DNA of 64,000 bases from an uncultured Oscillospiraceae bacterium (GTDB lineage Bacteria > Bacillota > Clostridia > Oscillospirales > Oscillospiraceae), in assembly GCA_949841465.1 (NCBI GenBank), contig CATKZW010000001.1, forward strand, positions 1 through 64,000, in the 5' to 3' direction. Shown here piece after piece: positions 20,376 through 27,860 of this stretch (within the stretch, counting starts at the first letter, position 1; every line of letters starts with the position of its first letter). The notes under the pieces were generated by a model that saw only the letters and a list, made by a program, of their open reading frames with translations, made no database searches and had not been told where the DNA came from. The translations under genes and the position numbers were made by a program.

Positions 20376-20773
20376 CTGCGTTTCTCCTGCCGGAGGGCCA
20401 GCTTCCGCTCCCGCTGTGCCTCCTTCTGTTCTTTGGAGATGGCTTTGCGTTCCGCCTTCAACTGCTCCCGCTGGAGCTGGAGGGCCTGCTGGGCCTTTGT
20501 GCCCGTCCCGACGGGCTGGACGGCCTTCCTTGCCTCCCGCCGGGCCCGCTTGGGGTTGACGGCCCGGTCCGGGGGCAGCTCCCCCGCCATGGGCGGGCTG
20601 AATTTCAGCTCGCGCCAGTGGGCCAGGAGGTAGTCCAGCACCTCCTGATCCCGGGGCTCGCCGCCAAAGGTGATCTTGCACACCCGGCAGCCGTCCTCCT
20701 CCTCCCGCTGGTACAGCCCTATCCAGAAGGGCTCCTGGAAGTACACGGTCAGCCTTGCCTTGGAAACGCTCAT
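20354..20773 (-). CDS. yjdF: YjdF family protein (DUF2992)
   Basis: The 139-residue protein starts MSVSKARLTVYFQEPFWIGLYQREE, continues with CRVCKITFGGEPRDQEVLDYLLAHWRELKF, and ends in a Lys/Arg/Glu-rich helix (about 85-139). This matches the DUF2992/YjdF family. In Firmicutes yjdF is often preceded by the yjdF-motif riboswitch, reported to sense azaaromatic compounds (established knowledge). The structured leader here fits that. The family's function is not firmly known; response to toxic aromatic compounds is proposed. The ATG follows AAGGAGG by 10 bp. Confidence 0.88.
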   Translation of the reverse strand: MSVSKARLTVYFQEPFWIGLYQREEEDGCRVCKITFGGEPRDQEVLDYLLAHWRELKFSPPMAGELPPDRAVNPKRARREARKAVQPVGTGTKAQQALQLQREQLKAERKAISKEQKEAQRERKLALRQEKRREKHKGH

Positions 20774-20895
20774 ATTCAGTTGTCCTCCTTAAATGTTCTC
20801 CGCGGAGAAGGGACAACCAAGGAGGCAGGTTACTGGCGGGAGGGCGGACCCCCGCGCCCCGACTACCCGACGGGGACTGTGTTTTTATCTCCGCT
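20774..20895 (-). promoter_or_regulatory. Structured yjdF leader, probable yjdF riboswitch
   Basis: The roughly 120-nt leader between the promoter and yjdF has several GC-rich hairpins (for example CCCCG and CGGGG around 20863-20881, GCGGG and CCCGC further down), a 14-bp palindrome TTCTCCGCGGAGAA (20796-20809), and a CCTCCTT segment (20819-20825) that is the exact complement of the Shine-Dalgarno AAGGAGG (20784-20790). This is the layout of a translation-controlling riboswitch. I could not align it to the published consensus from memory. Confidence 0.65.
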
Positions 20896-20901
20896 GGGGA
20901 T

Positions 20902-20930
20902 ATGATAGCATATTGGGGCGGAAAAGTACA
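20902..20930 (-). promoter_or_regulatory. Promoter of yjdF
   Basis: On the minus strand TGTACT, 17 bp, TATCAT. The -35 is weak. The predicted start leaves a leader of about 120 nt. A plus-strand TATGAT at 20988-20993 may be the -10 box for the divergent gene at 21066. Confidence 0.5.
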
Positions 20931-21065
20931 GTGGGCGCCTGGGGTGGTCTCTGTAAATTTGACGTAGATTTTTCTCCTGGTTTGCGGTATGATATAGTCA
21001 GCGTACATGTTTTTAACCGCGTCAACTGGGGTAGTGAGCGCTGGTCTGAGAGAGGGGTGGTCCCT

Positions 21066-21725
21066 GTGGAATTGAACATCGAGGAGCCCCTGCGCTATCT
21101 GGGTGTGCGCGGCGGCCCGGACCCCGCCCTGCGCACGGAGATGTCCGCCATAGCGGACAAGCTCACCAAGGCCGTAACGCCCCGGTATGTTTACCGGGTG
21201 TTTCCAGTGGGGCGGACGGCGGAGGGTATAGCGCTGACGGGGTCCGGACTTACCCTCACCGGGGAGATGGCCCGCACCATGCTGGCAGACTGTTCCCAGG
21301 CCGTCCTGCTGGCCTGCACCCTGGGGGCGGGGTTTGAGGCGCTCCTGCGTGCCGAGCAGGCCCGGAGCATGGCCCGGGCCGCCATGCTGGACGCCTGCGG
21401 CTCCGCCTGGGTGGAGGCGGGCTGCGACCAGGCGGAGGGGGAGATTGCCGCCCGGTTCCCCGGCCTTTATCTCACCGACCGCTTCAGCCCCGGCTACGGG
21501 GACCTGCCGCTGGCCCTGCAAAGGGATATCTGCGCTATTCTGGACGCCCCCCGGCAGCTGGGGGTGCAGGTGACGGACAGCTTTCTCATGAACCCGTCCA
21601 AGTCGGTGACCGCCGTCATCGGCCTGTCGGAGCGGCCCCAGCCCGCCCGCATACGCGGCTGTGGGTTCTGCAATCTGCGGGAAAACTGCCAATACCGCAA
21701 GGAGGGAAAAAACTGTGGATCTTGA
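21066..21725 (+). CDS. Cobalamin-dependent methionine synthase reactivation-domain protein
   Basis: A GTG at 21066 opens 219 residues matching the AdoMet-binding activation domain of MetH as a separate polypeptide: LGCTLGAGFEALL-like segment (LLACTLGAGFEALLRAEQ), the RFSPGYGDLPLALQRDI motif that forms the AdoMet site, and SVTAVIGLS. It ends in a Cys motif (CGFCNLRENCQYRK). Its stop overlaps the metH start by 11 bp, so the two are co-translated. It should methylate oxidised cob(II)alamin in MetH using AdoMet and an electron donor. Confidence 0.9.
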   Translation: MELNIEEPLRYLGVRGGPDPALRTEMSAIADKLTKAVTPRYVYRVFPVGRTAEGIALTGSGLTLTGEMARTMLADCSQAVLLACTLGAGFEALLRAEQARSMARAAMLDACGSAWVEAGCDQAEGEIAARFPGLYLTDRFSPGYGDLPLALQRDICAILDAPRQLGVQVTDSFLMNPSKSVTAVIGLSERPQPARIRGCGFCNLRENCQYRKEGKNCGS

Positions 21726-24159
21726 TTTTCTGTACGACGGCGTCCTCATCTGGGACGGCGCTATGGGCACCGTTTTGCAGCAGCGGGGTCTGCCCCCCGG
21801 GGGCAAGCCGGAGCTGCTGAACTTCACCGACCCGGACCTGCTGCGGGCCATCTACCGGGAGTATATTGAGGCGGGCAGTCAGATCGTGTGCGCCAACACC
21901 TTCGGGGCCAGCGCCCCCAAGCTGGCCGGGACGGGCCGCACCGTGGACGAGGTGGTGTCCGCCGCCGTGGCCATCGCCAGGGAGGCCGCCGAGGGAACGG
22001 ACGTGAAGGTGGCGCTGGACATGGGCCCCCTGGGGGAGCTGCTGGAGCCCCTGGGCACCCTGCCCTTTGAGCGGGCCTATGAATATTTTAAGGAGGCGGC
22101 AGTGGCCGGGGAGAAGGCCGGGGCGGATTTGGTGTCCATCGAGACCATGACCGACCTGTACGAGGCCAAAGCCGCTCTGCTGGCGGTGAAGGAAAATACC
22201 AATCTGCCGGTGTTTGTCACCATGTCCTTTGAGCAGAACGGCCGCACCTTCACCGGTTGCACCATCCCGTCCATGGCCCGGACCCTGGAGGGGATGGGGG
22301 CGGACGCCATTGGCCTGAACTGCTCCCTGGGGCCGGATCTGCTGGCCCCGCTGCTCAAGGAGCTGTGCGAAAATACCCGCCTGCCCGTCATCGCCAAGCC
22401 CAACGCGGGCCTGCCCGATCCGGCCACAGGGGAGTACGGCATGGGCCCGGAGGAGTTTGTCAATGCCCTGCTCCCCTGCCTGGAGGCGGGCGTCACCATA
22501 TTCGGCGGGTGCTGCGGCACCTCGCCGGACTATATCCGTGCCCTGGCAAAGGCGCTGGAGGCGTCATTGGGGCTTCGTTCCAACGACCGTCCCGGCGGCC
22601 TTCGGCCCGCCCTGGGGGAACGTCATTCGGCTTCGCCGAACGACCGTCCCGGCGGCCTTCGGCCGCATGGCTTTGTCTGCTCCGCCATGACCCCCTGCCG
22701 GTTAAGCGGCGTGCGCGTGATCGGGGAGCGGATCAACCCCACGGGCAAGAAGCGCTTCCAGCAGGCCCTGGTGGAAAGGGACCTGGACTACATCCTGGAC
22801 GTGGCCGTCCAGCAGGAGGACGCGGGGGCGGACATCCTGGACGTGAACGTGGGCCATCCGGGGGTGGACGAGGCGGCCCTGCTCCCCCTGGTGGTGAAGA
22901 AGATCCAGAGCGCCGTCTCCCTGCCCCTGCAATTGGACTCCACCAACCCGGACGCGCTGGAGGCCGGCCTGCGGGTGTACAACGGCAAGGCGGCGGTGAA
23001 CTCGGTGAACGGCGAGCGGGCGGTGCTGGACCGCATCCTGCCCATTGTGAAAAAGTACGGGGCCAGCGTGGTGGGCCTGTGCCTGGACGAGAAGGGCATC
23101 CCCCAGACGGCGGAAGGCCGGGTGGCCATCGCCCGGCGCATCCTGGACGCGGCCCTCAGCTATGGCATACCGGCGGAGGACGTGTGGATCGACTGCCTGA
23201 CCCTCACCGTGTCCGCCCAGCAGGAGCAGGCGGCGGAGACGCTCAAGGCCGTGCGCCTGGTGCGGGAGGAGCTGGGGCTCCAGGTGGTGCTGGGGGTGTC
23301 CAACATCTCCTTTGGCCTGCCCAACCGGGCCGCCGTCACCCGGAGCTTTTTGACCCAGGCCATGGCGGCCGGGCTCACCCTGCCCATCATCAACCCCAAC
23401 CAGCGGGAGATGATGGACGCGGTGGCGGCGTTCAAGGTGCTGTCCGGCGAGGACGCGGGCAGCCGGGCCTATATCGCCCGGTTCGCCGACGCGGCCCCGT
23501 CCCAGGGCGCTATCCCCGCCCCCGCGGGCGGCGGGGCCCTCACCCTGGAGGACGCCATCGCCCGGGGGCTGGAGGGGGACGCGGGACGGCTGGCCCGGGA
23601 GGCCCTGCAAAGCCAGGACGAGATATCCCTGGTGGAACAGCGCCTCATCCCCGCCCTGGACAAGGTGGGGGCGGACTACGAGGCGGGGCGGGCCTTCCTG
23701 CCCCAGCTGCTCAGCGCCGCCCAGGCCGCCCAGGCGGTGTTTGAGGTCATCAAGGCGTCCGTGGCGGAGAAGGGCGGCGCACCGGTGAAAAAGGGCCGGT
23801 TTGTCATCGCCACCGTCAAAGGAGACGTCCACGATATCGGCAAGAACATTGTGCGTACGGTGATGGAGAACTACGGCTACGACGCGATGGACCTGGGCCG
23901 GGACGTGCCGCCGGAGGCGGTTTTGGAGACGGTGCAAAGGCAGGACATTAAACTGGTAGGCCTGTCCGCCCTGATGACTACCACCCTGCCCGCCATGGAG
24001 GAGACGATTAAACTGCTCCGCACCCTGCCCGTCCCCCCGGTGATCTGGGTGGGCGGCGCGGTGGTGACCCCGGAGCACGCCGCCCGCATGGGGGCGGATT
24101 ACTACGCCAAGGACGCCCGCCGGTCGGTGGAGATTGCCCGGAAGGTGTTTGGGGCATGA
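21715..24159 (+). CDS. metH: Cobalamin-dependent methionine synthase, without reactivation domain
   Basis: A GTG at 21715 follows AAGGAGGG and gives 814 residues. The homocysteine domain (about 1-285) has LIWDGAMGTVLQQRG, NTFGASAPKL and zinc-binding GGCCGTSPDY. The pterin domain (about 325-580) starts VIGERINPTGKK and contains DVNVGHPGVDE. The cobalamin cap and binding domains (about 610-814) contain GDVHDIGKNIVRTVMENYGY, whose His is the lower cobalt ligand. E. coli MetH has a fourth, AdoMet-binding domain; here the preceding gene supplies it. The linker between the first two domains carries a tandem duplication (22562-22664). It converts homocysteine and methyl-THF to methionine. Confidence 0.94.
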   Translation: MDLDFLYDGVLIWDGAMGTVLQQRGLPPGGKPELLNFTDPDLLRAIYREYIEAGSQIVCANTFGASAPKLAGTGRTVDEVVSAAVAIAREAAEGTDVKVALDMGPLGELLEPLGTLPFERAYEYFKEAAVAGEKAGADLVSIETMTDLYEAKAALLAVKENTNLPVFVTMSFEQNGRTFTGCTIPSMARTLEGMGADAIGLNCSLGPDLLAPLLKELCENTRLPVIAKPNAGLPDPATGEYGMGPEEFVNALLPCLEAGVTIFGGCCGTSPDYIRALAKALEASLGLRSNDRPGGLRPALGERHSASPNDRPGGLRPHGFVCSAMTPCRLSGVRVIGERINPTGKKRFQQALVERDLDYILDVAVQQEDAGADILDVNVGHPGVDEAALLPLVVKKIQSAVSLPLQLDSTNPDALEAGLRVYNGKAAVNSVNGERAVLDRILPIVKKYGASVVGLCLDEKGIPQTAEGRVAIARRILDAALSYGIPAEDVWIDCLTLTVSAQQEQAAETLKAVRLVREELGLQVVLGVSNISFGLPNRAAVTRSFLTQAMAAGLTLPIINPNQREMMDAVAAFKVLSGEDAGSRAYIARFADAAPSQGAIPAPAGGGALTLEDAIARGLEGDAGRLAREALQSQDEISLVEQRLIPALDKVGADYEAGRAFLPQLLSAAQAAQAVFEVIKASVAEKGGAPVKKGRFVIATVKGDVHDIGKNIVRTVMENYGYDAMDLGRDVPPEAVLETVQRQDIKLVGLSALMTTTLPAMEETIKLLRTLPVPPVIWVGGAVVTPEHAARMGADYYAKDARRSVEIARKVFGA
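22562..22664 (+). repeat. In-frame tandem duplication in the metH interdomain linker
   Basis: A 26-bp identical core (AACGACCGTCCCGGCGGCCT and the next six bases) occurs at 22582-22607 and 22639-22664, 57 bp apart. Similar bases (CGTCATT, GGCTTCG) precede each copy. The repeat keeps the frame and encodes NDRPGGLRP twice. Confidence 0.85.
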
Positions 24160-25913
24160 GCATTCGGGAATATCTGCGGCAGGGCAGGCCCCTGCTGTTT
24201 GACGGGGCCATGGGGACCTACTACGCCTCCCGCCCCGGCCGGGCCGGGGCCCGGTGCGAGGCGGCGAACCTGGACCATCCAGAAGAGATCGCCGCCATCC
24301 ATCGGGCCTATCTGGAGGCGGGGTGCCGGGCCGTTCGCACCAACACCTTTGACCCTGGCACGGACTGGGAGGAGGCCCGGCGGATCATCGAGGCGGGGTG
24401 CCGGATCGCGCTGGAGGCGGCTCAGCCCTTCGGCGCGTACGTGTTCGCCGACCTGGGGCCCGCGCCTGTGCATCAGGAGGGGGCAATGCCCCCCGGAGAG
24501 TTCTACTGCCGGCAGGCGGAGGTATTCCTGGCCCATGGGCTGACCCACTTTGCGGCAGAAACCCTGCCCTCCGACGAGGGGATCGCCGAGCTGGCCCGCT
24601 ATATCAAGGGGCGCTGCCCCGAGGGGTTCCTGCTGGTGTCCTTTGCCGCGGCCCCTGACGGGACCACCCGGGAGGGGCTGTCCGCCCGGGTCCTCTTTGA
24701 GCGTGCCGCCGCCCTGCCGGAGGTGGACGCGGCGGGCTTTAACTGCGTGTCCGGGCCCCACCACCTGCTGGAGCTGGTGCGGGGGCTGGATTTGGGCGTG
24801 CTGAAGGGTAAATTCCTGTCCGTTATGCCCAACGCGGGCTACCCCACGGTGCTGGGGCGGCGGGTGGCGTACCAGGGCGGGGCGGACTATTTCGCCGGGC
24901 AGATGGCCGCTGTCGCCCAGGCGGGGGCGGCCATCCTGGGCGGCTGCTGCGGCACCCGGCCGGAGCACATCGCCCGCACCGCCGCCGCGCTGGCGGAGGG
25001 GGCCGCGAGACCCGCCCTGCCCGCCCAGCCTCAGGCGAAAATGGAGGCCCGGCCGGGGCGGAACCGGCTCCGGGACAAGCTGGAGGCGGGGAAGCGGGTG
25101 ATCGCCGTGGAGCTGGACCCGCCCGCGGACGACCAGGTGGACGGGTTTATGGAGGGGGTCCGGGCCCTGCGGGACGCGGGGGCGGACGCGGTCACGGTGT
25201 CCGACTGCCCGGTGGGCCGCCCGCGGGCGGACAGCTCCCTGCTGGCCTGCAAGATCCGGCGGGAGACCGGGGTGGAGCCCCTGCCCCACCTGACCTGCCG
25301 GGACCGGAATCTAAACGCCACCAAGGCGCTGCTGCTGGGTTTGTCTATGGAGGGGGTGCACAACGTGCTGCTGGTCACCGGCGACCCCATCCCCACCCAG
25401 GACCGGGACGAGGTGAAGAGCGTTTTCAACTTCAACTCCCGAAAGCTGATCCGCTACGTCAGCGGACTGGTTGACCACGGCCTGTCCACGCCCTTCCAGA
25501 TCTTCGGGGCGCTGAACCTGAACGCCGTCAATTTCGCCAGGCAGCTGGAGCTGGCGGTGGAGAAGGAGGCGTGCGGCGCGGCGGGCTTCCTCACCCAGCC
25601 GGTGCACTCCCCCCGGGCGCTGGAAAACCTGGCCCTGGCCCGGGAGGCGCTGAAGGGTAAGCTCCTGGGGGGCGTGTTCCCCATCGTCAGCCACCGCAAC
25701 GCCCTGTTCCTCAACAACGAGGTGGCGGGTGTGTCCGTGCCGGAGGAGGTCGTGCGCCGGTATGAGGGCCTGGAGCGGGAGGCGGCGGAGGCACTGGCGC
25801 TGGAGCTGTCGGTGCAGGCCGCGCGGGACATGGAGCCCTATACCGACGGGCTCTACCTCATGACCCCCTTCCGCCGGGTGGAGCTGATCGCCCGGATCAT
25901 GAGAGAGCTGTGA
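24156..25913 (+). CDS. Bifunctional homocysteine S-methyltransferase / 5,10-methylenetetrahydrofolate reductase
   Basis: The start overlaps metH by ATGA. The 585-residue fusion has an N-terminal homocysteine methyltransferase domain (about 1-285; LLFDGAMGTYYASRPG, GFNCVSGPHHL and GGCCGTRPEHIA supply the zinc cysteines) and a C-terminal MTHFR domain (about 300-585; VIAVELDPPADDQVDGFMEG, LLVTGDPI, FLTQPVHSPRAL). The layout matches Bacillus YitJ. It makes methyl-THF for MetH and may itself methylate homocysteine. Confidence 0.92.
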   Translation: MSIREYLRQGRPLLFDGAMGTYYASRPGRAGARCEAANLDHPEEIAAIHRAYLEAGCRAVRTNTFDPGTDWEEARRIIEAGCRIALEAAQPFGAYVFADLGPAPVHQEGAMPPGEFYCRQAEVFLAHGLTHFAAETLPSDEGIAELARYIKGRCPEGFLLVSFAAAPDGTTREGLSARVLFERAAALPEVDAAGFNCVSGPHHLLELVRGLDLGVLKGKFLSVMPNAGYPTVLGRRVAYQGGADYFAGQMAAVAQAGAAILGGCCGTRPEHIARTAAALAEGAARPALPAQPQAKMEARPGRNRLRDKLEAGKRVIAVELDPPADDQVDGFMEGVRALRDAGADAVTVSDCPVGRPRADSSLLACKIRRETGVEPLPHLTCRDRNLNATKALLLGLSMEGVHNVLLVTGDPIPTQDRDEVKSVFNFNSRKLIRYVSGLVDHGLSTPFQIFGALNLNAVNFARQLELAVEKEACGAAGFLTQPVHSPRALENLALAREALKGKLLGGVFPIVSHRNALFLNNEVAGVSVPEEVVRRYEGLEREAAEALALELSVQAARDMEPYTDGLYLMTPFRRVELIARIMREL

Positions 25914-26006
25914 TCGGCGGCGGGACGCCCTTGCGGACCGCCGTCGGATGAACGATATAGTCAGCACACTTGAAAATCCTGATTTGCAGAGAAAGCTGGT
26001 TTGCAG

Positions 26007-26576
26007 ATGACCATCGTATATTTTGTCAGACACGCGGAAAGTAACTATAACAATCATGACGATCTTTTAAGGGAATTGACTGAAAAGGGGTTGAAGGATA
26101 GCAAACTTGTCACACAGTTTTTGTCTGACAAGGAGATTGATATTGCCTTCTCCAGTCCTTATAAAAGAGCCATAGATACAATTCGTGACTATGCGGCATC
26201 AAGTGGACTTGAAATCCATATAGAGAACGATTTTAGAGAACGGAGAGTGGATAGCGCTTGGATTGAGGATTTTGCTTCGTTCTGTAAGGCTCAATGGATG
26301 GATTTCGATTATAAACTGTCGGATGGTGAGACGTTAAGAGAAGTACAGGAAAGAAATATTGCAGCGTTAAATCGTCTGTTAAATCAGCATAGAAATAGTA
26401 CAATTGTTGTTGGAACTCACGGAACTGCCTTGAGTACGATTATCAATTTCTATGATAAGCAGTTCGGCTATAAAAATTTTGAAAAAATAAAGGGGTTAAT
26501 GCCGTGGATTGTGAGATTCACCTTTGAAGATGACGTTTGTGTGGAAATCCAACCCTACAACTTATTTGAATTGTGA
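26007..26576 (+). CDS. Histidine phosphatase family protein, low GC, probably acquired
   Basis: A 189-residue phosphoglycerate mutase-like phosphatase: catalytic RHAES at 8-12, SSPYKRAIDT, the acid-base Glu region FRERRV, and the second His in VVGTHGTALS. Three sampled 60-base lines contain 63 G+C in 180, far below the neighbours, and the codons end mostly in A or T. It sits in the middle of the methionine cluster in the same orientation. No strong Shine-Dalgarno precedes ATG 26007; an in-frame TTG lies 6 bp upstream. The function is probably dephosphorylation of a small metabolite; the substrate is unknown. Confidence 0.85.
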   Translation: MTIVYFVRHAESNYNNHDDLLRELTEKGLKDSKLVTQFLSDKEIDIAFSSPYKRAIDTIRDYAASSGLEIHIENDFRERRVDSAWIEDFASFCKAQWMDFDYKLSDGETLREVQERNIAALNRLLNQHRNSTIVVGTHGTALSTIINFYDKQFGYKNFEKIKGLMPWIVRFTFEDDVCVEIQPYNLFEL

Positions 26577-26599
26577 CTATAACATCAGGAGGAGAAGGA

Positions 26600-27805
26600 A
26601 TGAAGTACGATTTCACCAGTGTGATCGACCGCCGGGGGCTGGACGCCATGGCGGTGGACATCGCGGGCAGGCCGGACGGGATGCCCGCCCCTCGGGAGGG
26701 CTTTGACATCATCCCCATGTGGGTGGCGGACATGAATTTCCCCACCGCCCCCGCCATACCCCAGGCCATGATCCAGCGGGCCGGGCACTCCCTGTACGGT
26801 TACTTCTACCCCAGAGAGGAGTATTACAACGCCATTATCCGCTGGCAGGAGAGCCGCAACGGGGTGACCGGACTGACCAAGGACTGCGTGGGCTATGAAA
26901 ACGGCGTGCTGGGCGGGGTGGTCAGCGCCCTGAACGTGCTCTGCTCCCGGGGGGACCCTGTGCTGCTCCACTCGCCCACCTATGTGGGCTTCACCGGCAG
27001 CCTGACCAACAGCGGCTATCACATCGTCCACAGCCCCCTGGCGCGGGACGGGGACGGTGTGTACCGCATGGACCTGACCGACATGGAGAAGAAGATCGTG
27101 GAGCATAGAATCCACGCCGCTGTGCTCTGCTCTCCCCACAATCCCTGCGGCCGGGTGTGGGAGCGCTGGGAGCTGGAGGGGGCCATGGAGCTGTTCCGCA
27201 GGCACGGCGTGATGGTGGTGTCCGACGAGATCTGGTCCGACCTGACCCTGCCGGGGCACAGGCATATCCCAACCCAGTCCGTCAGCGAGGACGCCCGGAA
27301 CCGCACCGTGGCCCTCTACGCCCCCTCCAAGACCTTCAACCTGGCGGGGCTGGTGGGCAGCTATCACATCATCTACAACAAGGCCCTCCGGGAGCGGGTG
27401 GACAAGGAGTCCTCCCTGAGCCACTACAACAACATGAACGTGATGTCCATGCACGCCCTCATCGGCGCTTACAGCCCAGAGGGGCAGGAGTGGGTGGACG
27501 AGCTGCGGCAGGTGCTGGGGGGCAACGTGGATTTTGCCTGCGACTACATCGCCGGACATTTCGAGGGTGTGCAGGTTTCCAAGCCCCAGGGCACCTACAT
27601 GCTGTTTTTGGACTGCACCCGGTGGTGCGAGACTCACGGCGGCACCCTGGACCAGCTTCTCCGGGCGGGCTGGGACGTGGGGGTGTACTGGCAGGACGGG
27701 CGGCCCTTCCACGGCCCCTGCCACATCCGGATGAATCTGGCCCTGCCCTTGACACGGGTGAAGGAGGCCATGGAGCGGCTGGACAGGTATGTGTTCCACG
27801 GCTGA
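26600..27805 (+). CDS. patB: PLP-dependent C-S beta-lyase, MalY/PatB type
   Basis: AGGAGGAGAAGG precedes ATG 26600, giving 401 residues. Fold-type I aminotransferase features: MWVADMNFPTAP near residue 40, cofactor-contacting Asp209 in VVSDEIWSDL, and the Schiff-base Lys244 in YAPSKTFNLAG. The SDEIWxDL and SKTFNLAG pair is typical of MalY/PatB cystathionine beta-lyases, which release homocysteine, pyruvate and ammonia. It follows metH and MTHFR genes, so a role in methionine supply is likely. Confidence 0.9.
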   Translation: MKYDFTSVIDRRGLDAMAVDIAGRPDGMPAPREGFDIIPMWVADMNFPTAPAIPQAMIQRAGHSLYGYFYPREEYYNAIIRWQESRNGVTGLTKDCVGYENGVLGGVVSALNVLCSRGDPVLLHSPTYVGFTGSLTNSGYHIVHSPLARDGDGVYRMDLTDMEKKIVEHRIHAAVLCSPHNPCGRVWERWELEGAMELFRRHGVMVVSDEIWSDLTLPGHRHIPTQSVSEDARNRTVALYAPSKTFNLAGLVGSYHIIYNKALRERVDKESSLSHYNNMNVMSMHALIGAYSPEGQEWVDELRQVLGGNVDFACDYIAGHFEGVQVSKPQGTYMLFLDCTRWCETHGGTLDQLLRAGWDVGVYWQDGRPFHGPCHIRMNLALPLTRVKEAMERLDRYVFHG

Positions 27806-27825
27806 ACAAATATGAAACGGAAAAC

Positions 27826-27851
27826 GAGCGGACGGCCTTTGCCGTCCGCTC
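27826..27851. terminator. Two-way hairpin between convergent genes
   Basis: A perfect 11-bp stem (GAGCGGACGGC and complement, 4-base loop) lies between patB and the convergent membrane protein gene, preceded by AAAAC on one side and followed by ATTCTGT on the other. It likely serves both transcripts. Confidence 0.65.
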
Positions 27852-27860
27852 ATTCTGTGT

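Noticed and set aside
20930..21065. Possible SAM, TPP or cobalamin riboswitch before the methionine synthase reactivation gene
   Set aside because: A CTGAGA string is present, but the other conserved elements of these classes are missing and the space is short.
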